A DNA stretch of 64,000 bases from CAJQGY01 sp964417685 (GCA_964417685.1 CAYQIT010000003.1:6955-70954), one strand, 5' to 3'. Counted from the stretch's first letter, positions 36,523 through 46,559 are shown. Notes: generated by a model not told the origin, from the letters alone. Translations and numbers: made by a program.

Positions 36523-37059
36523 TTACCAAAGGGTTATATCTTCTTCTCTAAAGATAAACTTATTTTCTTTTTTATCAGCAAAGTAGTATCTGAGTGTTTT
36601 TTCAACTGTTGGAAATGCAATTTGATCCCATAATATTTCATCTTCACCATGCAATTCTACTAATTGACTCTCAGTTGTAGGACCAAAGTTTTCATCTAAA
36701 AGCTCGGCTAAAAAAAACATATGCACTTGATTAATATGCGGAAGACTAAAAAGAGTGTAAGGCTGAATAACTTTAGCGTGAGAACCAGTCTCTTCAAATG
36801 TTTCTCTTATAGCACCTTGCTGCAGGGTTTCTGCGTTTTCCATAAAACCAGCAGGAAGTGTCCACAAACCTTTTCTAGGTTGTATATTCCTTTTTGCCAT
36901 CAAGATTTTATCGTCTTTAATGCATAAAGCACCAACGACCATATTAGGGTTTGTGTAATGAATTGTTTTACAGTCAGAGCAGATATAACGCTTTACATGA
37001 TCTCCCTCAGGGATGCTAAATTCTAATTTTGAACTTCCACAATTCGAACAATACTTCAA
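36523..37059 (-). CDS. NUDIX hydrolase with N-terminal zinc ribbon
   Basis: This 178-residue protein has a four-cysteine zinc ribbon (YCSNCG at 3-8, CSDC at 27-30) followed by a NUDIX box beginning GFMENAETL and continuing RETFEETG. The combination is seen in NudC-like and ADP-ribose type hydrolases, but the protein is too short for NudC and the substrate is open. It starts with TTG preceded by AGGA. The stop abuts the stop of purL. Confidence 0.85.
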   Translation of the reverse strand: MKYCSNCGSSKLEFSIPEGDHVKRYICSDCKTIHYTNPNMVVGALCIKDDKILMAKRNIQPRKGLWTLPAGFMENAETLQQGAIRETFEETGSHAKVIQPYTLFSLPHINQVHMFFLAELLDENFGPTTESQLVELHGEDEILWDQIAFPTVEKTLRYYFADKKENKFIFREEDITLW

Positions 37060-37111
37060 TTTATTTTCCTACTTTAAGAATATTTGCGCTTAAGACGTTA
37101 AACTTAGCAAC

Positions 37112-37726
37112 GTGAAAGATAGCATAAAGGAAAAGTTACTAAAGTTAAATCATATGCAGACAACTGACTTTAAAAAGGCAGGTGTTTTTATTGGCATTTT
37201 GAACTTTGGTAAGTATGTTGATGATCCTCATATAGTTTTCACTCAAAGATCAACACAGCTTTCATCGCATTCAGGCGAAGTGAGTTTTCCAGGAGGAAAA
37301 TGGGAGGAGGGCGACAAAGATTTATTCGATACTGCACTTCGTGAATCTAATGAAGAAATAAATCTCAATTGCAATGATGTAATAGGTTTAGGCAATCTAC
37401 CTTATTTAATTTCAAGACACAAAATAGAAGTCCATCCATACGTTGGAATCATTACAAAAGAACAAGACTTTAAAGGTAATTATGAAATTGCTGAAATCTT
37501 TACAGTTCCTATTAGCTTTTTAGTAGATTTAAACAATGCAAAGATGCATGACAAAATTAAAGGAGATATTGATTTAAAGATTCCTAGTTGGGAATATAAT
37601 GATCAAAGAATATGGGGCTTAACTGCTATGATTACAGCAGACTTTATTAATATATGTTTTGATGGAAATATACCAACGAAGTTAGATAAAATTAGAGAGC
37701 AATATGATAGCTACCCTAGGGGATAA
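37112..37726 (+). CDS. NUDIX hydrolase, CoA pyrophosphatase-like (NudL)
   Basis: This 204-residue protein has LSSHSGEVSFPGGKWEEGD then ALRESNEEI, the NUDIX box with the extra CoA-type motif (LSSHxGEVxFPGG) of the NudL/YeaB family. It probably hydrolyses CoA or oxidised CoA to 3',5'-ADP and 4'-phosphopantetheine. It begins with GTG. Its 3' end overlaps the carbonic anhydrase gene by 23 bases in another frame. Confidence 0.85.
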   Translation: MKDSIKEKLLKLNHMQTTDFKKAGVFIGILNFGKYVDDPHIVFTQRSTQLSSHSGEVSFPGGKWEEGDKDLFDTALRESNEEINLNCNDVIGLGNLPYLISRHKIEVHPYVGIITKEQDFKGNYEIAEIFTVPISFLVDLNNAKMHDKIKGDIDLKIPSWEYNDQRIWGLTAMITADFINICFDGNIPTKLDKIREQYDSYPRG

Positions 37727-38228
37727 AAAATTAACCACGGCTTCCGATAACTTTTGGATAGCACCTGATGCTAATGTTATAGGTGATGTGCAAATGGGTG
37801 AGGATTCAAGCATTTGGTTTAATGCGACTTTAAGGGGTGATAACGAACCCATAATTATTGGTGATGGTTCTAATATCCAAGATGGATCAGTGATACATAC
37901 CGATCCTGGACATGAATGTAGAATTGGAAAGTTTGTTACTGTTGGACATATGGTCATGTTACATGGGTGCGATATTGGCGACGGTTCTTTAATTGGTATA
38001 GGTTCAGTGATTTTAAATGGTGCAAAAATTGGTAAGAATTGTATTATTGGTTCAAAAGCTTTGATTACAGAAGGTGCAGTAATTCCTGATGGATCAATGG
38101 TGATGGGCATGCCAGGAAAGATTAAAAGAGAATTAACTAAGGAAGAGCAAGAAATGATTCCTTTGAGTGCAAAGCACTACATTGAAAACTATAAAAAATA
38201 TAAAGAGTTATACAAGCCAATACAATGA
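37704..38228 (+). CDS. Gamma-class carbonic anhydrase family protein
   Basis: This 174-residue left-handed beta-helix protein has hexapeptide repeats (IGDVQM, VGHMVM, IGIGSVI) and the three zinc-ligand histidines in HTDPGHE and GHMVMLHGC. The FNATLRGD motif is typical of the YrdA/gamma-CA group. Activity as carbonic anhydrase is a family inference; many homologues are untested. It overlaps the NUDIX gene upstream and alaS by 4 bases. Confidence 0.88.
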   Translation: MIATLGDKKLTTASDNFWIAPDANVIGDVQMGEDSSIWFNATLRGDNEPIIIGDGSNIQDGSVIHTDPGHECRIGKFVTVGHMVMLHGCDIGDGSLIGIGSVILNGAKIGKNCIIGSKALITEGAVIPDGSMVMGMPGKIKRELTKEEQEMIPLSAKHYIENYKKYKELYKPIQ

Positions 38229-40798
38229 AAACAGCTGAAATAAGAAAAGCTTTTCTAGATTTTTTCGAATCTAAAAAACACCAACAAGTCGATTCAAGCT
38301 CATTGATACCAGTTAATGACGAAACTTTGCTATTTACTAATGCTGGCATGGTTCAATTTAAAGACCTTTTTCTAGGTTCTGAAAAAAAAGACTATGTTCG
38401 TGCAACTTCTTCTCAAAGATGTATTAGAGCTGGGGGAAAGCATAACGACCTAGAAAATGTTGGCTACACCTTAAGACACCATACTTTTTTTGAGATGTTA
38501 GGTAATTTTAGTTTTGGTGATTACTTTAAAGAAGAGGCGATAGAGTTTGCATGGGAGTTTTTAACTGGAGAATTAGACCTTCCTGAAGACAAGCTTTGGA
38601 TATCTGTCTTTAGAGAAGATGACGAGGCAGCAAAAATTTGGAAAGAAAAAATTGGAGTCAATCCTGAGAGAATTGTTAGGCTAGATGAAGAGGATAATTT
38701 CTGGTCAATGGGAGAAACTGGCCCTTGCGGTCCTTGTTCTGAGATCTATTATGATCATGGCGATCATATAGAAGGAACTCCTCCTGGCTCTGAGGGCGAT
38801 GAAGGTGATAGATTTGTTGAAATCTGGAATCTTGTATTCATGCAATTTAATAGAAATGAATCTGGTGAAATGACACCTTTGCCAAAGCCATCCGTTGATA
38901 CTGGCATGGGTTTAGAAAGAATTGCAGCTGTAATGCAAGGAGTTAATTCAAATTACGATACGGATTTATTTAAAAGCCTGATTAATGCATCTCAAAAACT
39001 TCTTAAAAATGAAAGCAACAATTCTCACAAAGTTGTAGCAGATCATATTAGATCAACAAGTTTTTTAATTGCAGACGGGATTACTCCTGAGAATGAAGGT
39101 AGGGGTTATGTATTAAGAAGAATACTGAGAAGAGCAATCAGACACGGTTATAAGATGGGGGCAACGCAGCCATTTTTATTTAATCTTGTGGATGATCTAT
39201 CTGAGCTCATGAAAGATGCATATCCTGTTCTGATTGAGAAAAAAGATCACATAAAGAAAACGATCCAAAATGAGGAACATAAATTTTTTGAAACATTAGA
39301 AAAGGGAATTAAAATTTTGGACGAAGAAATCAACAGCCTGTCAGGTAATCAAATTTCTGGAGAAGTTGTTTTTAAGTTACATGACACTTTTGGTTTTCCA
39401 TATGACCTAACTGCCGATATAGCCAGGGAAAAAAATCTTGAAATTGATTCTGAAGGGTTTGCTAAATGCATGCAGGCACAAAAAGATTCATCCAAAGCTG
39501 GCAGTAATTTTACCTCTAATATACCAACTCCAGCTAATATAGATGCAACAACTTTTCAGGGTTATGAGTTTTTAGATTCTGAATCTAAAGTTTTGTCTAT
39601 ATGGAATGGTCAAGATTTAGTTGATACAGCTAATGAAAATGATGAGGTCTTCTTTGCCCTAAATCAAACATCTTTTTATGCTGAGTCAGGCGGGCAAGTT
39701 GGTGACACAGGAATATTTGACTCCAATAGTTGTTCTGGAATTGTGCTGGATTGCAAAAAACAAGGTAAAGTATTTCTTCATAAGGCTAAAATTGAATCAG
39801 GCAGTCTTAAATGCGGAGATGTTATTAATATGAGTGTTGAAAAGGATAAGCGAAGAGCGACTGCTATACATCATTCAGCAACACATTTGCTTCACGCAGC
39901 TCTAAAAAAAGTTTTAGGTGACCATGTTCAGCAAAAAGGATCTCAAGTTGATCATTTAAAACTTAGATTTGATTTTGCTCACTCAGCACCTTTAACTGCT
40001 AAAGAAATTTCTGAAATAGAAATGCTAGTTAACAATCAATCATTATTAAATACAAAAGTTTCAACAACAGAAATGGAGCTAAATGATGCTATTGATTCTG
40101 GTGCAGAAGCTTTATTTGGTGAAAAGTACGATGATAAAGTTCGAGTACTTGATATGGGCGAAGAATCATTTTCTGTAGAGCTTTGTGGTGGGACTCATGT
40201 AGATAGAACTGGAGATATTGGCACACTGGTTATTGTCAGTCAGTCAAGTGTAGCCTCTGGGGTAAGAAGAATTGAAGCTATAGCTGGCCTTGAGTCTTTA
40301 GAATACTTAGCAAACTTGAAAACCCTAACAAATGAACTTCAAAAAACACTAAACACAACTTCTGATAAATTATCTGAAAAAATTAACGCTTTGGTTCAAG
40401 AGAATAAAAAACTTAAGAAATCTGGGCCTATTGCATCTAAACAGGAAGTTATTTCTAGTGAAGAGCTAAGTATTGATGATTGGACTTTAGTTATTGAGCA
40501 ACTAAAACTTGAAGATAATAAAGAACTAAGAGGTTTGGTTGATCAAAAGAAATCTAAACTCTCTAAAGGGTGCGTAGTTTTGCTTTCTGCAGCCAATGAA
40601 AAAGTTGCCATAGTTGCAGGTGTCACAAAGAACTTAGTTGATACTATTTCTGCAAAAGATGTTGTCAGTGAGCTTTGTTCACAGCTTGATGGCAGGGGTG
40701 GAGGCAGACCTGATTTTGCTCAGGGAGCTGGCAATTCAAAAAATATTAATGATTTCGTGACATCTATTCCAAAAACAGTAAAATCCCTCTCAAAATAA
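38225..40798 (+). CDS. alaS: Alanyl-tRNA synthetase
   Basis: This 857-residue class II synthetase has the catalytic core (SSQRCIRAGGKHNDLENVG, HHTFFEMLGNFSFGDYFK), an editing domain with HHSATHLLHAAL and VELCGGTHV, and a C-Ala domain with GGRGGGRPDFAQGAG-like glycines. It charges tRNA-Ala and clears Ser/Gly mischarges. Length is close to the family's 870. In many gammaproteobacteria recA-recX precede alaS; here a carbonic anhydrase does. Confidence 0.97.
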   Translation: MKTAEIRKAFLDFFESKKHQQVDSSSLIPVNDETLLFTNAGMVQFKDLFLGSEKKDYVRATSSQRCIRAGGKHNDLENVGYTLRHHTFFEMLGNFSFGDYFKEEAIEFAWEFLTGELDLPEDKLWISVFREDDEAAKIWKEKIGVNPERIVRLDEEDNFWSMGETGPCGPCSEIYYDHGDHIEGTPPGSEGDEGDRFVEIWNLVFMQFNRNESGEMTPLPKPSVDTGMGLERIAAVMQGVNSNYDTDLFKSLINASQKLLKNESNNSHKVVADHIRSTSFLIADGITPENEGRGYVLRRILRRAIRHGYKMGATQPFLFNLVDDLSELMKDAYPVLIEKKDHIKKTIQNEEHKFFETLEKGIKILDEEINSLSGNQISGEVVFKLHDTFGFPYDLTADIAREKNLEIDSEGFAKCMQAQKDSSKAGSNFTSNIPTPANIDATTFQGYEFLDSESKVLSIWNGQDLVDTANENDEVFFALNQTSFYAESGGQVGDTGIFDSNSCSGIVLDCKKQGKVFLHKAKIESGSLKCGDVINMSVEKDKRRATAIHHSATHLLHAALKKVLGDHVQQKGSQVDHLKLRFDFAHSAPLTAKEISEIEMLVNNQSLLNTKVSTTEMELNDAIDSGAEALFGEKYDDKVRVLDMGEESFSVELCGGTHVDRTGDIGTLVIVSQSSVASGVRRIEAIAGLESLEYLANLKTLTNELQKTLNTTSDKLSEKINALVQENKKLKKSGPIASKQEVISSEELSIDDWTLVIEQLKLEDNKELRGLVDQKKSKLSKGCVVLLSAANEKVAIVAGVTKNLVDTISAKDVVSELCSQLDGRGGGRPDFAQGAGNSKNINDFVTSIPKTVKSLSK

Positions 40799-40808
40799 GG
40801 AATTCAAC

Positions 40809-42020
40809 TTGGATATTGTTGTTCAAAAATTTGGTGGAACATCTGTAGGCTCGGTAGAGAGAATAGCCGCTGTGGCCGAATTAATTAAAAATTCAGCAAA
40901 AGATAACAATATAGTAGTTGTTGTTTCAGCAATGAGTGGCGAAACAAATAAGCTTATCGGGCTTGCAAAAAATTTTGCTGAGAGTCCAAATAAAAGAGAA
41001 TTTGATGCTCTTGTTTCCACTGGTGAGAAGGTTAGCTCTTCATTGCTAGCAATTGCTTTAGATTCAATTGGTGTAAAAGCTAAGTCTTTATCTGCCTCCC
41101 AAATTTCAATGAAAACTACCAGCAGTTTTTCAAAAGCAAGAATTTTAGATATGGATAGCTCTAAAATATTGCAAACTATTGATGAGGGTTATATTCCTAT
41201 TATCACTGGTTTCCAAGGCATCACAGAACAAGGCGATGTTACTACATTAGGTAGAGGTGGTTCTGATACTACTGCTGTTGCAGTTGCTGCAAATTTATCA
41301 GCAAAAAGATGCGATATTTATACAGATGTAGATGGCATCTACACCACTGATCCAAGGGTTGTTCCGGAAGCTAAAAGGCTTAATTCAATCACTATGGAAG
41401 AAATGCTTGAGATGGCAGGAAAGGGAGCAAAAGTTATTCAAATTAGAGCGGTTGAGTTCGCTAATAAATACAAGGTGCCTGTTAGAGTTCTATCTAGTTT
41501 TGAGCCTGGGTCAGGTACACTAATATCACTTGAGGAAAATAATATGGAAAATGCATTAGTATCTGGGATAGCTTTTCAAAAAGATCAGGTAAAAATCACA
41601 CTTCATGGAGTTGTAGATACTCCCGGAATAGCTTATGGAATTCTTGGGCCACTGAGCGATGAAAACATAGAAGTCGACGTTATAGTTCAGAATGTTAGTG
41701 TTAATGGAAAAACCGACTTTACATTTACTGTTTCAAAAGAAGATGAATTAACAGCAACCAACATTATTAAAGCTAATAAGAATTCTTTGCAGTACGATGA
41801 TGTCTTAATTGATTCTAATATTGCAAAAGTTTCTTTAGTTGGTGTTGGTATGAGAACTCATGCTGGTATTGCCAGTGAAGCATTCAAAGCTCTTGCTGAA
41901 AATGATGTTAATATACAGATGATAAGTACTTCAGAAATAAAAATAACTATAGTTATTAATGAAGTAAATACAGACAAGGCAGTCAAATGCCTTCATGAAA
42001 CTTTTAATTTAGATAAATAA
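40809..42020 (+). CDS. lysC: Aspartate kinase
   Basis: This 403-residue protein starts (TTG) with VVQKFGGTSVGSVERI, contains TLGRGGSDTTAVAVAA and two C-terminal ACT domains (VTLHGVVDTPG-like segment and VGVGMRTHAGIASEAF). The architecture is that of the feedback-regulated lysine/threonine-sensitive aspartokinase of pseudomonads. It makes aspartyl phosphate, the substrate of the Asd encoded at 10253. It follows alaS by 10 bases. Confidence 0.95.
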   Translation: MDIVVQKFGGTSVGSVERIAAVAELIKNSAKDNNIVVVVSAMSGETNKLIGLAKNFAESPNKREFDALVSTGEKVSSSLLAIALDSIGVKAKSLSASQISMKTTSSFSKARILDMDSSKILQTIDEGYIPIITGFQGITEQGDVTTLGRGGSDTTAVAVAANLSAKRCDIYTDVDGIYTTDPRVVPEAKRLNSITMEEMLEMAGKGAKVIQIRAVEFANKYKVPVRVLSSFEPGSGTLISLEENNMENALVSGIAFQKDQVKITLHGVVDTPGIAYGILGPLSDENIEVDVIVQNVSVNGKTDFTFTVSKEDELTATNIIKANKNSLQYDDVLIDSNIAKVSLVGVGMRTHAGIASEAFKALAENDVNIQMISTSEIKITIVINEVNTDKAVKCLHETFNLDK

Positions 42021-42022
42021 AT

Positions 42023-43360
42023 ATGTATGACTTGATCCTTAAAAACTGCAACATAGTTAATGAGGATAAGATATATATTTCAGACATAGCTATTAAAGAT
42101 GAAAGAATAGCGCTAATTAATCCAACGATAGACTCAGAAGCAAAAGAAATTATTGATGTTGATGGAAGGCATGTCATCCCAGGTATGATTGATGATCAGG
42201 TTCATTTTCGTGAGCCTGGTTTAACCCACAAAGGTAGTATTGCCACTGAATCTAAAGCTGCACTGGCTGGAGGTATTACAAGTTACTTTGAAATGCCAAA
42301 TGTAAATCCAACTACCACCACAAATGAGAACTTACAAAAGAAATTTGATCTTGCCGCTCAAAAGTCATTAGGCAACTATTCTTTTTATTTGGGTGCTAGC
42401 AATCATAATATTGAAGAAATTAAGAAAGTTGATACTAATCTTGCTGCTGGTCTAAAAGTTTTCATGGGAGCATCTACAGGAGACATGCTTGTTGATAATC
42501 CCGATACATTAGAAGATATATTTAAGTACTGCCCAGTTAATATTGTTACCCATTGCGAAGACACGCCACGAATTTTAGAGAACGAAAAACTATTTGCAGA
42601 AAAATATGGAGATGATCTCAATCCAACACACCATCCATACATCCGAGATGATATAAGTTGTTATTTATCTAGCTCTATGGCAATTGATTTAGCGAAGAGA
42701 AATGATGCAAATTTACATGTTCTTCACCTAACAACTCAAAAAGAAATGGAACAATTTCAATCAGGTGCAATAGATAATAAAAAAATTACAGCTGAGGTTT
42801 GTGTGCATCATCTGCGATTCAATGAGCATGATTATATTGAGCTTGGCAATCAAATAAAATGTAATCCTTCTATCAAGAAAGAAGAAGATAGAGCGGCTGT
42901 TATGAATGCGCTTTTAAATGATCAAATAGATATTATTGCAACTGATCATGCGCCACATACCTGGGAAGAGAAATCTAGACCATATGCCCAAGCTCCTGCC
43001 GGCCTTCCTCTAGTGCAACATGCAATTCAAATTCTATTAGACTTTTATCATGATGGCACATTGACATTGGAACATATCGTCAAGAAGACAAGCCACAATG
43101 TTGCTAAAAGATTTAAGATAAAAGATAGAGGCTATATAAGAGAAGGGTATTATGCCGATTTGGTTATATTGGATATTGATAAACCTTTCACAGTTACTAA
43201 AGAAAGTATCTTGTATAAATGTGGCTGGTCACCATTTAATGGATCTACATTTAATTCATCAATTAATACAACAATTATTAATGGTAAAGTCGCCTATAAA
43301 GACTCAAAAATCATAGAAAATCTTTCATTTGGTAAACAAATAGAGTTTTTAAGAAATTAG
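42023..43360 (+). CDS. pyrC: Dihydroorotase, Bacteroidetes-type class I
   Basis: This 445-residue amidohydrolase has IPGMIDDQVHFREPGLTHKG, the carboxylated-lysine segment GLKVFMGAST (Lys145), VTHCEDTPR and ATDHAPHTWEEK. The first ligand of the usual HxH motif is Gln59 (DDQVH) instead of His. From memory, dihydroorotases of Bacteroidetes also have DDQVHFREPG, so this is probably a lineage-specific variant and the enzyme may still be active. It cyclises carbamoyl aspartate. It lies 2 bases after lysC, where csrA often is. Allantoinase or hydantoinase are less likely alternatives. Confidence 0.85.
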   Translation: MYDLILKNCNIVNEDKIYISDIAIKDERIALINPTIDSEAKEIIDVDGRHVIPGMIDDQVHFREPGLTHKGSIATESKAALAGGITSYFEMPNVNPTTTTNENLQKKFDLAAQKSLGNYSFYLGASNHNIEEIKKVDTNLAAGLKVFMGASTGDMLVDNPDTLEDIFKYCPVNIVTHCEDTPRILENEKLFAEKYGDDLNPTHHPYIRDDISCYLSSSMAIDLAKRNDANLHVLHLTTQKEMEQFQSGAIDNKKITAEVCVHHLRFNEHDYIELGNQIKCNPSIKKEEDRAAVMNALLNDQIDIIATDHAPHTWEEKSRPYAQAPAGLPLVQHAIQILLDFYHDGTLTLEHIVKKTSHNVAKRFKIKDRGYIREGYYADLVILDIDKPFTVTKESILYKCGWSPFNGSTFNSSINTTIINGKVAYKDSKIIENLSFGKQIEFLRN

Positions 43361-43440
43361 TTAAAAAAAAATTAAATTTTTTTTTAATACCTAGTTTTTT
43401 TAGCATGTGTAAAAAAACACCACAACGACAACACTTATAG

Positions 43441-43458
43441 AATATTTTGTAAAATATT
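43441..43458. promoter_or_regulatory. AT-rich palindrome upstream of the cadherin/lamin-tail lipoprotein gene
   Basis: AATATTTTGTAAAATATT is a near-perfect inverted repeat in the 230-base region between the dihydroorotase stop and the lipoprotein start at 43594. It could be an operator, but in such AT-rich DNA it may be fortuitous. The rest of the region has runs of T and A and no convincing coding frame. Confidence 0.3.
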
Positions 43459-43593
43459 TACATAATAATTGTGTAAGTTAGCTCTTTTTTTAGCAAAAAA
43501 CACCTTAATTTCATTTTGAAAATTTATAAGAAAGATGTAGTATTGTTGATGTATATTTTAAATTTATTATTTTGTGAACAGGGAGTACTCAAA

Positions 43594-46428
43594 ATGAGCA
43601 AAAATTATCTTTTAGGTTTTTCTATTTTATTCTTAGCAGCGTGCGGAGGAAGTGGCGCTGGTCCGACAGGTTCGTCTGGTCCAGGTACTTCTAATTCTGC
43701 TCCTGTTATAACTTCAGGTAACACTTATAGTGTTGCTGAAAATACAACTGCAATTGGAACTGTAACAGCTACAGATGCTGACGGTGATTCACTTGCATAT
43801 TTCATTCAGGGTGACGATAGCTCACTTGTGACTTTAGCTGGTGGTACATTAACATTTAATGCAGCACCAGATTTTGAAGCACCAGCTGACGCTAATTCTG
43901 ATAACGTTTATGAAGTAACTGTTGTTGTAAGTGATGGCTCTGCAAAAGATGCTAAAGACTTATCAATAAGTGTTACTAACGTTAACGAAGGCCCACAGCT
44001 TTTAGTGAATAGCACATACACAGTTGAAGAAAATACTACAACAGTAGCTACAGCTACAGTATCTGATTCTTCTGGTGATGTTACTTTCTCACTAAGTGGT
44101 GCTGATGCTTCAGCAATGACTATTGGAGCTACTTCAGGTGTTATTGCTTTTGCTGCTAATCCAGACTTCGAAGCACCAGCTGATGCTGATGCTGATAACG
44201 TATACAACATAACAGTTAGTGCAGCTGATGATGCAGGTTCAAATTCTGCTGATGTTGCTGTTACTGTTACTGATGTTGTTGAATGTACAGGTGCTTGTGA
44301 TCTATTTATCTCAGAGTATGCCGAAGGTTCATCAAATAATAAATATCTTGAAATCGCTAACTTCACAGGTGCTACTGTAGACCTTGCTGGCTACGGGCTT
44401 CCAAGTGTTAGTAATGCTCCATCAACTGATGGTGAGCATGAGTATTGGAATGCAGATATCTTTGGAGCTAACGCATCAATCGCCGATGGTGATGTTTGGG
44501 TTGTTTGTCATCCAGATGCAGATGAGACAATTGCTGCAAGATGTGATTCAAACCATACATACATGTCAAATGGGGATGATGGTTACAAATTAGTTAAAGG
44601 TACTGAAGAAAGCTATACAGTTGTCGATACTTTAGGTGACTTCATGGGAGATCCTGGTTCAGGTTGGGATATTTGTGGAGTTGCGGCTGGAACGAAAGAC
44701 CACACTCTTGTTAAGAAAGAAGGAAAAGAGGGTAACGCTGACTGGAATGCTTCAAGAGGTACTACTGCCGATGATTGTGACTGGATAGTTGCTGATAATG
44801 ATGCATTCATTGCAACTGACTGGGATGGTCTTGGATCACATTGTTATGATTCTTCTAACGACGCTGTGACATTTACTTCATCAGCTACATTTAGTGTTGC
44901 TGAAAATTCAACAGCTGTTGGAACAGTAGCTGCAGGTGTTGCAGGTTGTAATTCAGGTGGCACTGTAACAATGGCATTATCAGGTGCTGACGCTGCATTA
45001 TTCACTATTGATGCTGCTGGAGCCCTTGCATTTGCTGCAGCTCCAGACTTTGAAGTTCCTGGAAGTGCTTCAGGTACCAATGACTATACCGTTGTAGTAA
45101 CTGCTACAGCTGGTTCAGTTAGTGCGGATCAAACAATCACTGTTACTGTTACAGATGTTGAAGAAGCAGATCCAACTCAAGTTCAGTTTACCGGTGTATT
45201 TGGTAATGCAGTTGTTGATGGAAATAACTATACATTCCCAACAGGTGCTGAAGCATGGGCAGGATTTGCAAACGAAAATGCTGATCTATATCCATTTAGC
45301 TTCCCTAATGGAGGATCAGTAACATTTACTGCTTCTGCTACTGTAGATACAAATATCAACTTTAGATTTGAAAGAGCGCCTTACCCTGATGTAGATCCAG
45401 CATTTAGTACAGATAATGTCACTATTTCAGGTGAAGAAAAATCTTACACTGTTGAGTTTGCTGCTACAGGCGAAAATACATACGCTTCATTGTTAATGTA
45501 TATAGTAGAGAGAGATCAAACTGTAATGATTAAAGATGTTGTGGTTAGTCAAAATGCTGCTACTCCTGCAGGTTCTTTAATGGATATGTCAGGAACATTT
45601 GGTGATGTTGGTTATAACGCTGAAACAAATGGATTCAATTTCTTATCAACAGCTCAAGCATGGGGCGGATGGGCTCATAATGCTGATACAGGAACTGATA
45701 TGTATCCATTCACATTTACTGAAGCTGGAAAAGTAACATTCAAAGCATCAGCTCCAAATGGAGATGTTGTTGTTAAGTTTAAGTTTGAGAGACTGCCTTA
45801 TCCAAATACAACACCTGAATTCTATACTGAAACAGTTACTGTAACTGGAGCTGATGAGGCTACTTATGAAGTTGCAGTTCCTGCTCAAGGAACAAATACA
45901 TTCAGTTCATTCTTAATGTATTTTGAGACACAAGATGTAGAAATATATATGACAGATTTTTATGTCACAGCTGATGCACAAGATGACACTGGTGGAACTA
46001 CTGGACCTTCAGGAGGAGGTACCATGGTTATGAATGAAGCTTTTGGTGGTTCAACTATTGATGGAACTACATATACATTTCCAACAGGTGCTGAATCATG
46101 GGCTGGTTTCTCACATGATCCAACTCAAACAGAAGGTTTTTACCCAATAATAGTTCCTAATGGCGCTACTGTTGTTGCTAACATGTATGGAGCATCCTCT
46201 GACGTAAATGTTTATTTCAAATATGAAAAATCAGCTTACCCAAATACAGAGCCATCATACACAGGCGATACGATTACAGTTGCTGCTGGTTCTTCTGCTA
46301 CAGAGTACACAATGACAGTTCCTGCGACGGAAAATACATACAGTAATTTCTTAATGTATATTGTCGAACGTGATACGCCTTTAGTGCTAGAGAGCGTTGT
46401 AATTACGCCTACTCCTGCTTCTAACTAG
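43594..46428 (+). CDS. Large cell-surface lipoprotein with cadherin-like, lamin-tail and three repeated C-terminal modules
   Basis: This 944-residue protein begins MSKNYLLGFSILFLAACGG, a lipoprotein signal with Cys17. It continues with two cadherin-like repeats (about 30-230; each has VAENTT/VEENTT and PDFEAPADA...DNVY), a lamin-tail domain (235-395; LFISEYAEGSSNNKYLEI), a third cadherin-like repeat (410-520) and three modules of about 130 residues from 532, 665 and 810. Each module has an aromatic AWAGF/AWGGW and FRFERxPYP-like block and may bind carbohydrate, but I do not recognise them. The ATG at 43594 has GGGAG 8 bases upstream; an earlier start at 43516 lacks one. Transcription ends at the hairpin 46445-46474. 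Its N-terminal half is paralogous to the next gene. Confidence 0.8.
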   Translation: MSKNYLLGFSILFLAACGGSGAGPTGSSGPGTSNSAPVITSGNTYSVAENTTAIGTVTATDADGDSLAYFIQGDDSSLVTLAGGTLTFNAAPDFEAPADANSDNVYEVTVVVSDGSAKDAKDLSISVTNVNEGPQLLVNSTYTVEENTTTVATATVSDSSGDVTFSLSGADASAMTIGATSGVIAFAANPDFEAPADADADNVYNITVSAADDAGSNSADVAVTVTDVVECTGACDLFISEYAEGSSNNKYLEIANFTGATVDLAGYGLPSVSNAPSTDGEHEYWNADIFGANASIADGDVWVVCHPDADETIAARCDSNHTYMSNGDDGYKLVKGTEESYTVVDTLGDFMGDPGSGWDICGVAAGTKDHTLVKKEGKEGNADWNASRGTTADDCDWIVADNDAFIATDWDGLGSHCYDSSNDAVTFTSSATFSVAENSTAVGTVAAGVAGCNSGGTVTMALSGADAALFTIDAAGALAFAAAPDFEVPGSASGTNDYTVVVTATAGSVSADQTITVTVTDVEEADPTQVQFTGVFGNAVVDGNNYTFPTGAEAWAGFANENADLYPFSFPNGGSVTFTASATVDTNINFRFERAPYPDVDPAFSTDNVTISGEEKSYTVEFAATGENTYASLLMYIVERDQTVMIKDVVVSQNAATPAGSLMDMSGTFGDVGYNAETNGFNFLSTAQAWGGWAHNADTGTDMYPFTFTEAGKVTFKASAPNGDVVVKFKFERLPYPNTTPEFYTETVTVTGADEATYEVAVPAQGTNTFSSFLMYFETQDVEIYMTDFYVTADAQDDTGGTTGPSGGGTMVMNEAFGGSTIDGTTYTFPTGAESWAGFSHDPTQTEGFYPIIVPNGATVVANMYGASSDVNVYFKYEKSAYPNTEPSYTGDTITVAAGSSATEYTMTVPATENTYSNFLMYIVERDTPLVLESVVITPTPASN

Positions 46429-46444
46429 TAACTATATTAATATT

Positions 46445-46474
46445 AAAAACCCGCATTTATGCGGGTTTTTTTTT
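46445..46474 (+). terminator. Rho-independent terminator
   Basis: AAAAACCCGCA pairs perfectly with TGCGGGTTTTT around a TTTA loop, followed by more T. It lies 17 bases after the first lipoprotein stop. Confidence 0.9.
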
Positions 46475-46559
46475 GCAACCAATAATTGAATATACTTATT
46501 GATGTATCTAGATTAAAATAAATAAATCATATTTTTAAACACAATTAATCAAAATAACT

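Noticed and set aside
43361..43593. A promoter-proximal riboswitch before the first lipoprotein
   Set aside because: Only A/T runs and a short palindrome are visible; no known aptamer core was recognised.
43908..44366. A 152-residue minus-strand frame in the first lipoprotein gene
   Set aside because: It arises from Ala/Ser/Thr/Val-rich sense codons and has no start signal or domain.
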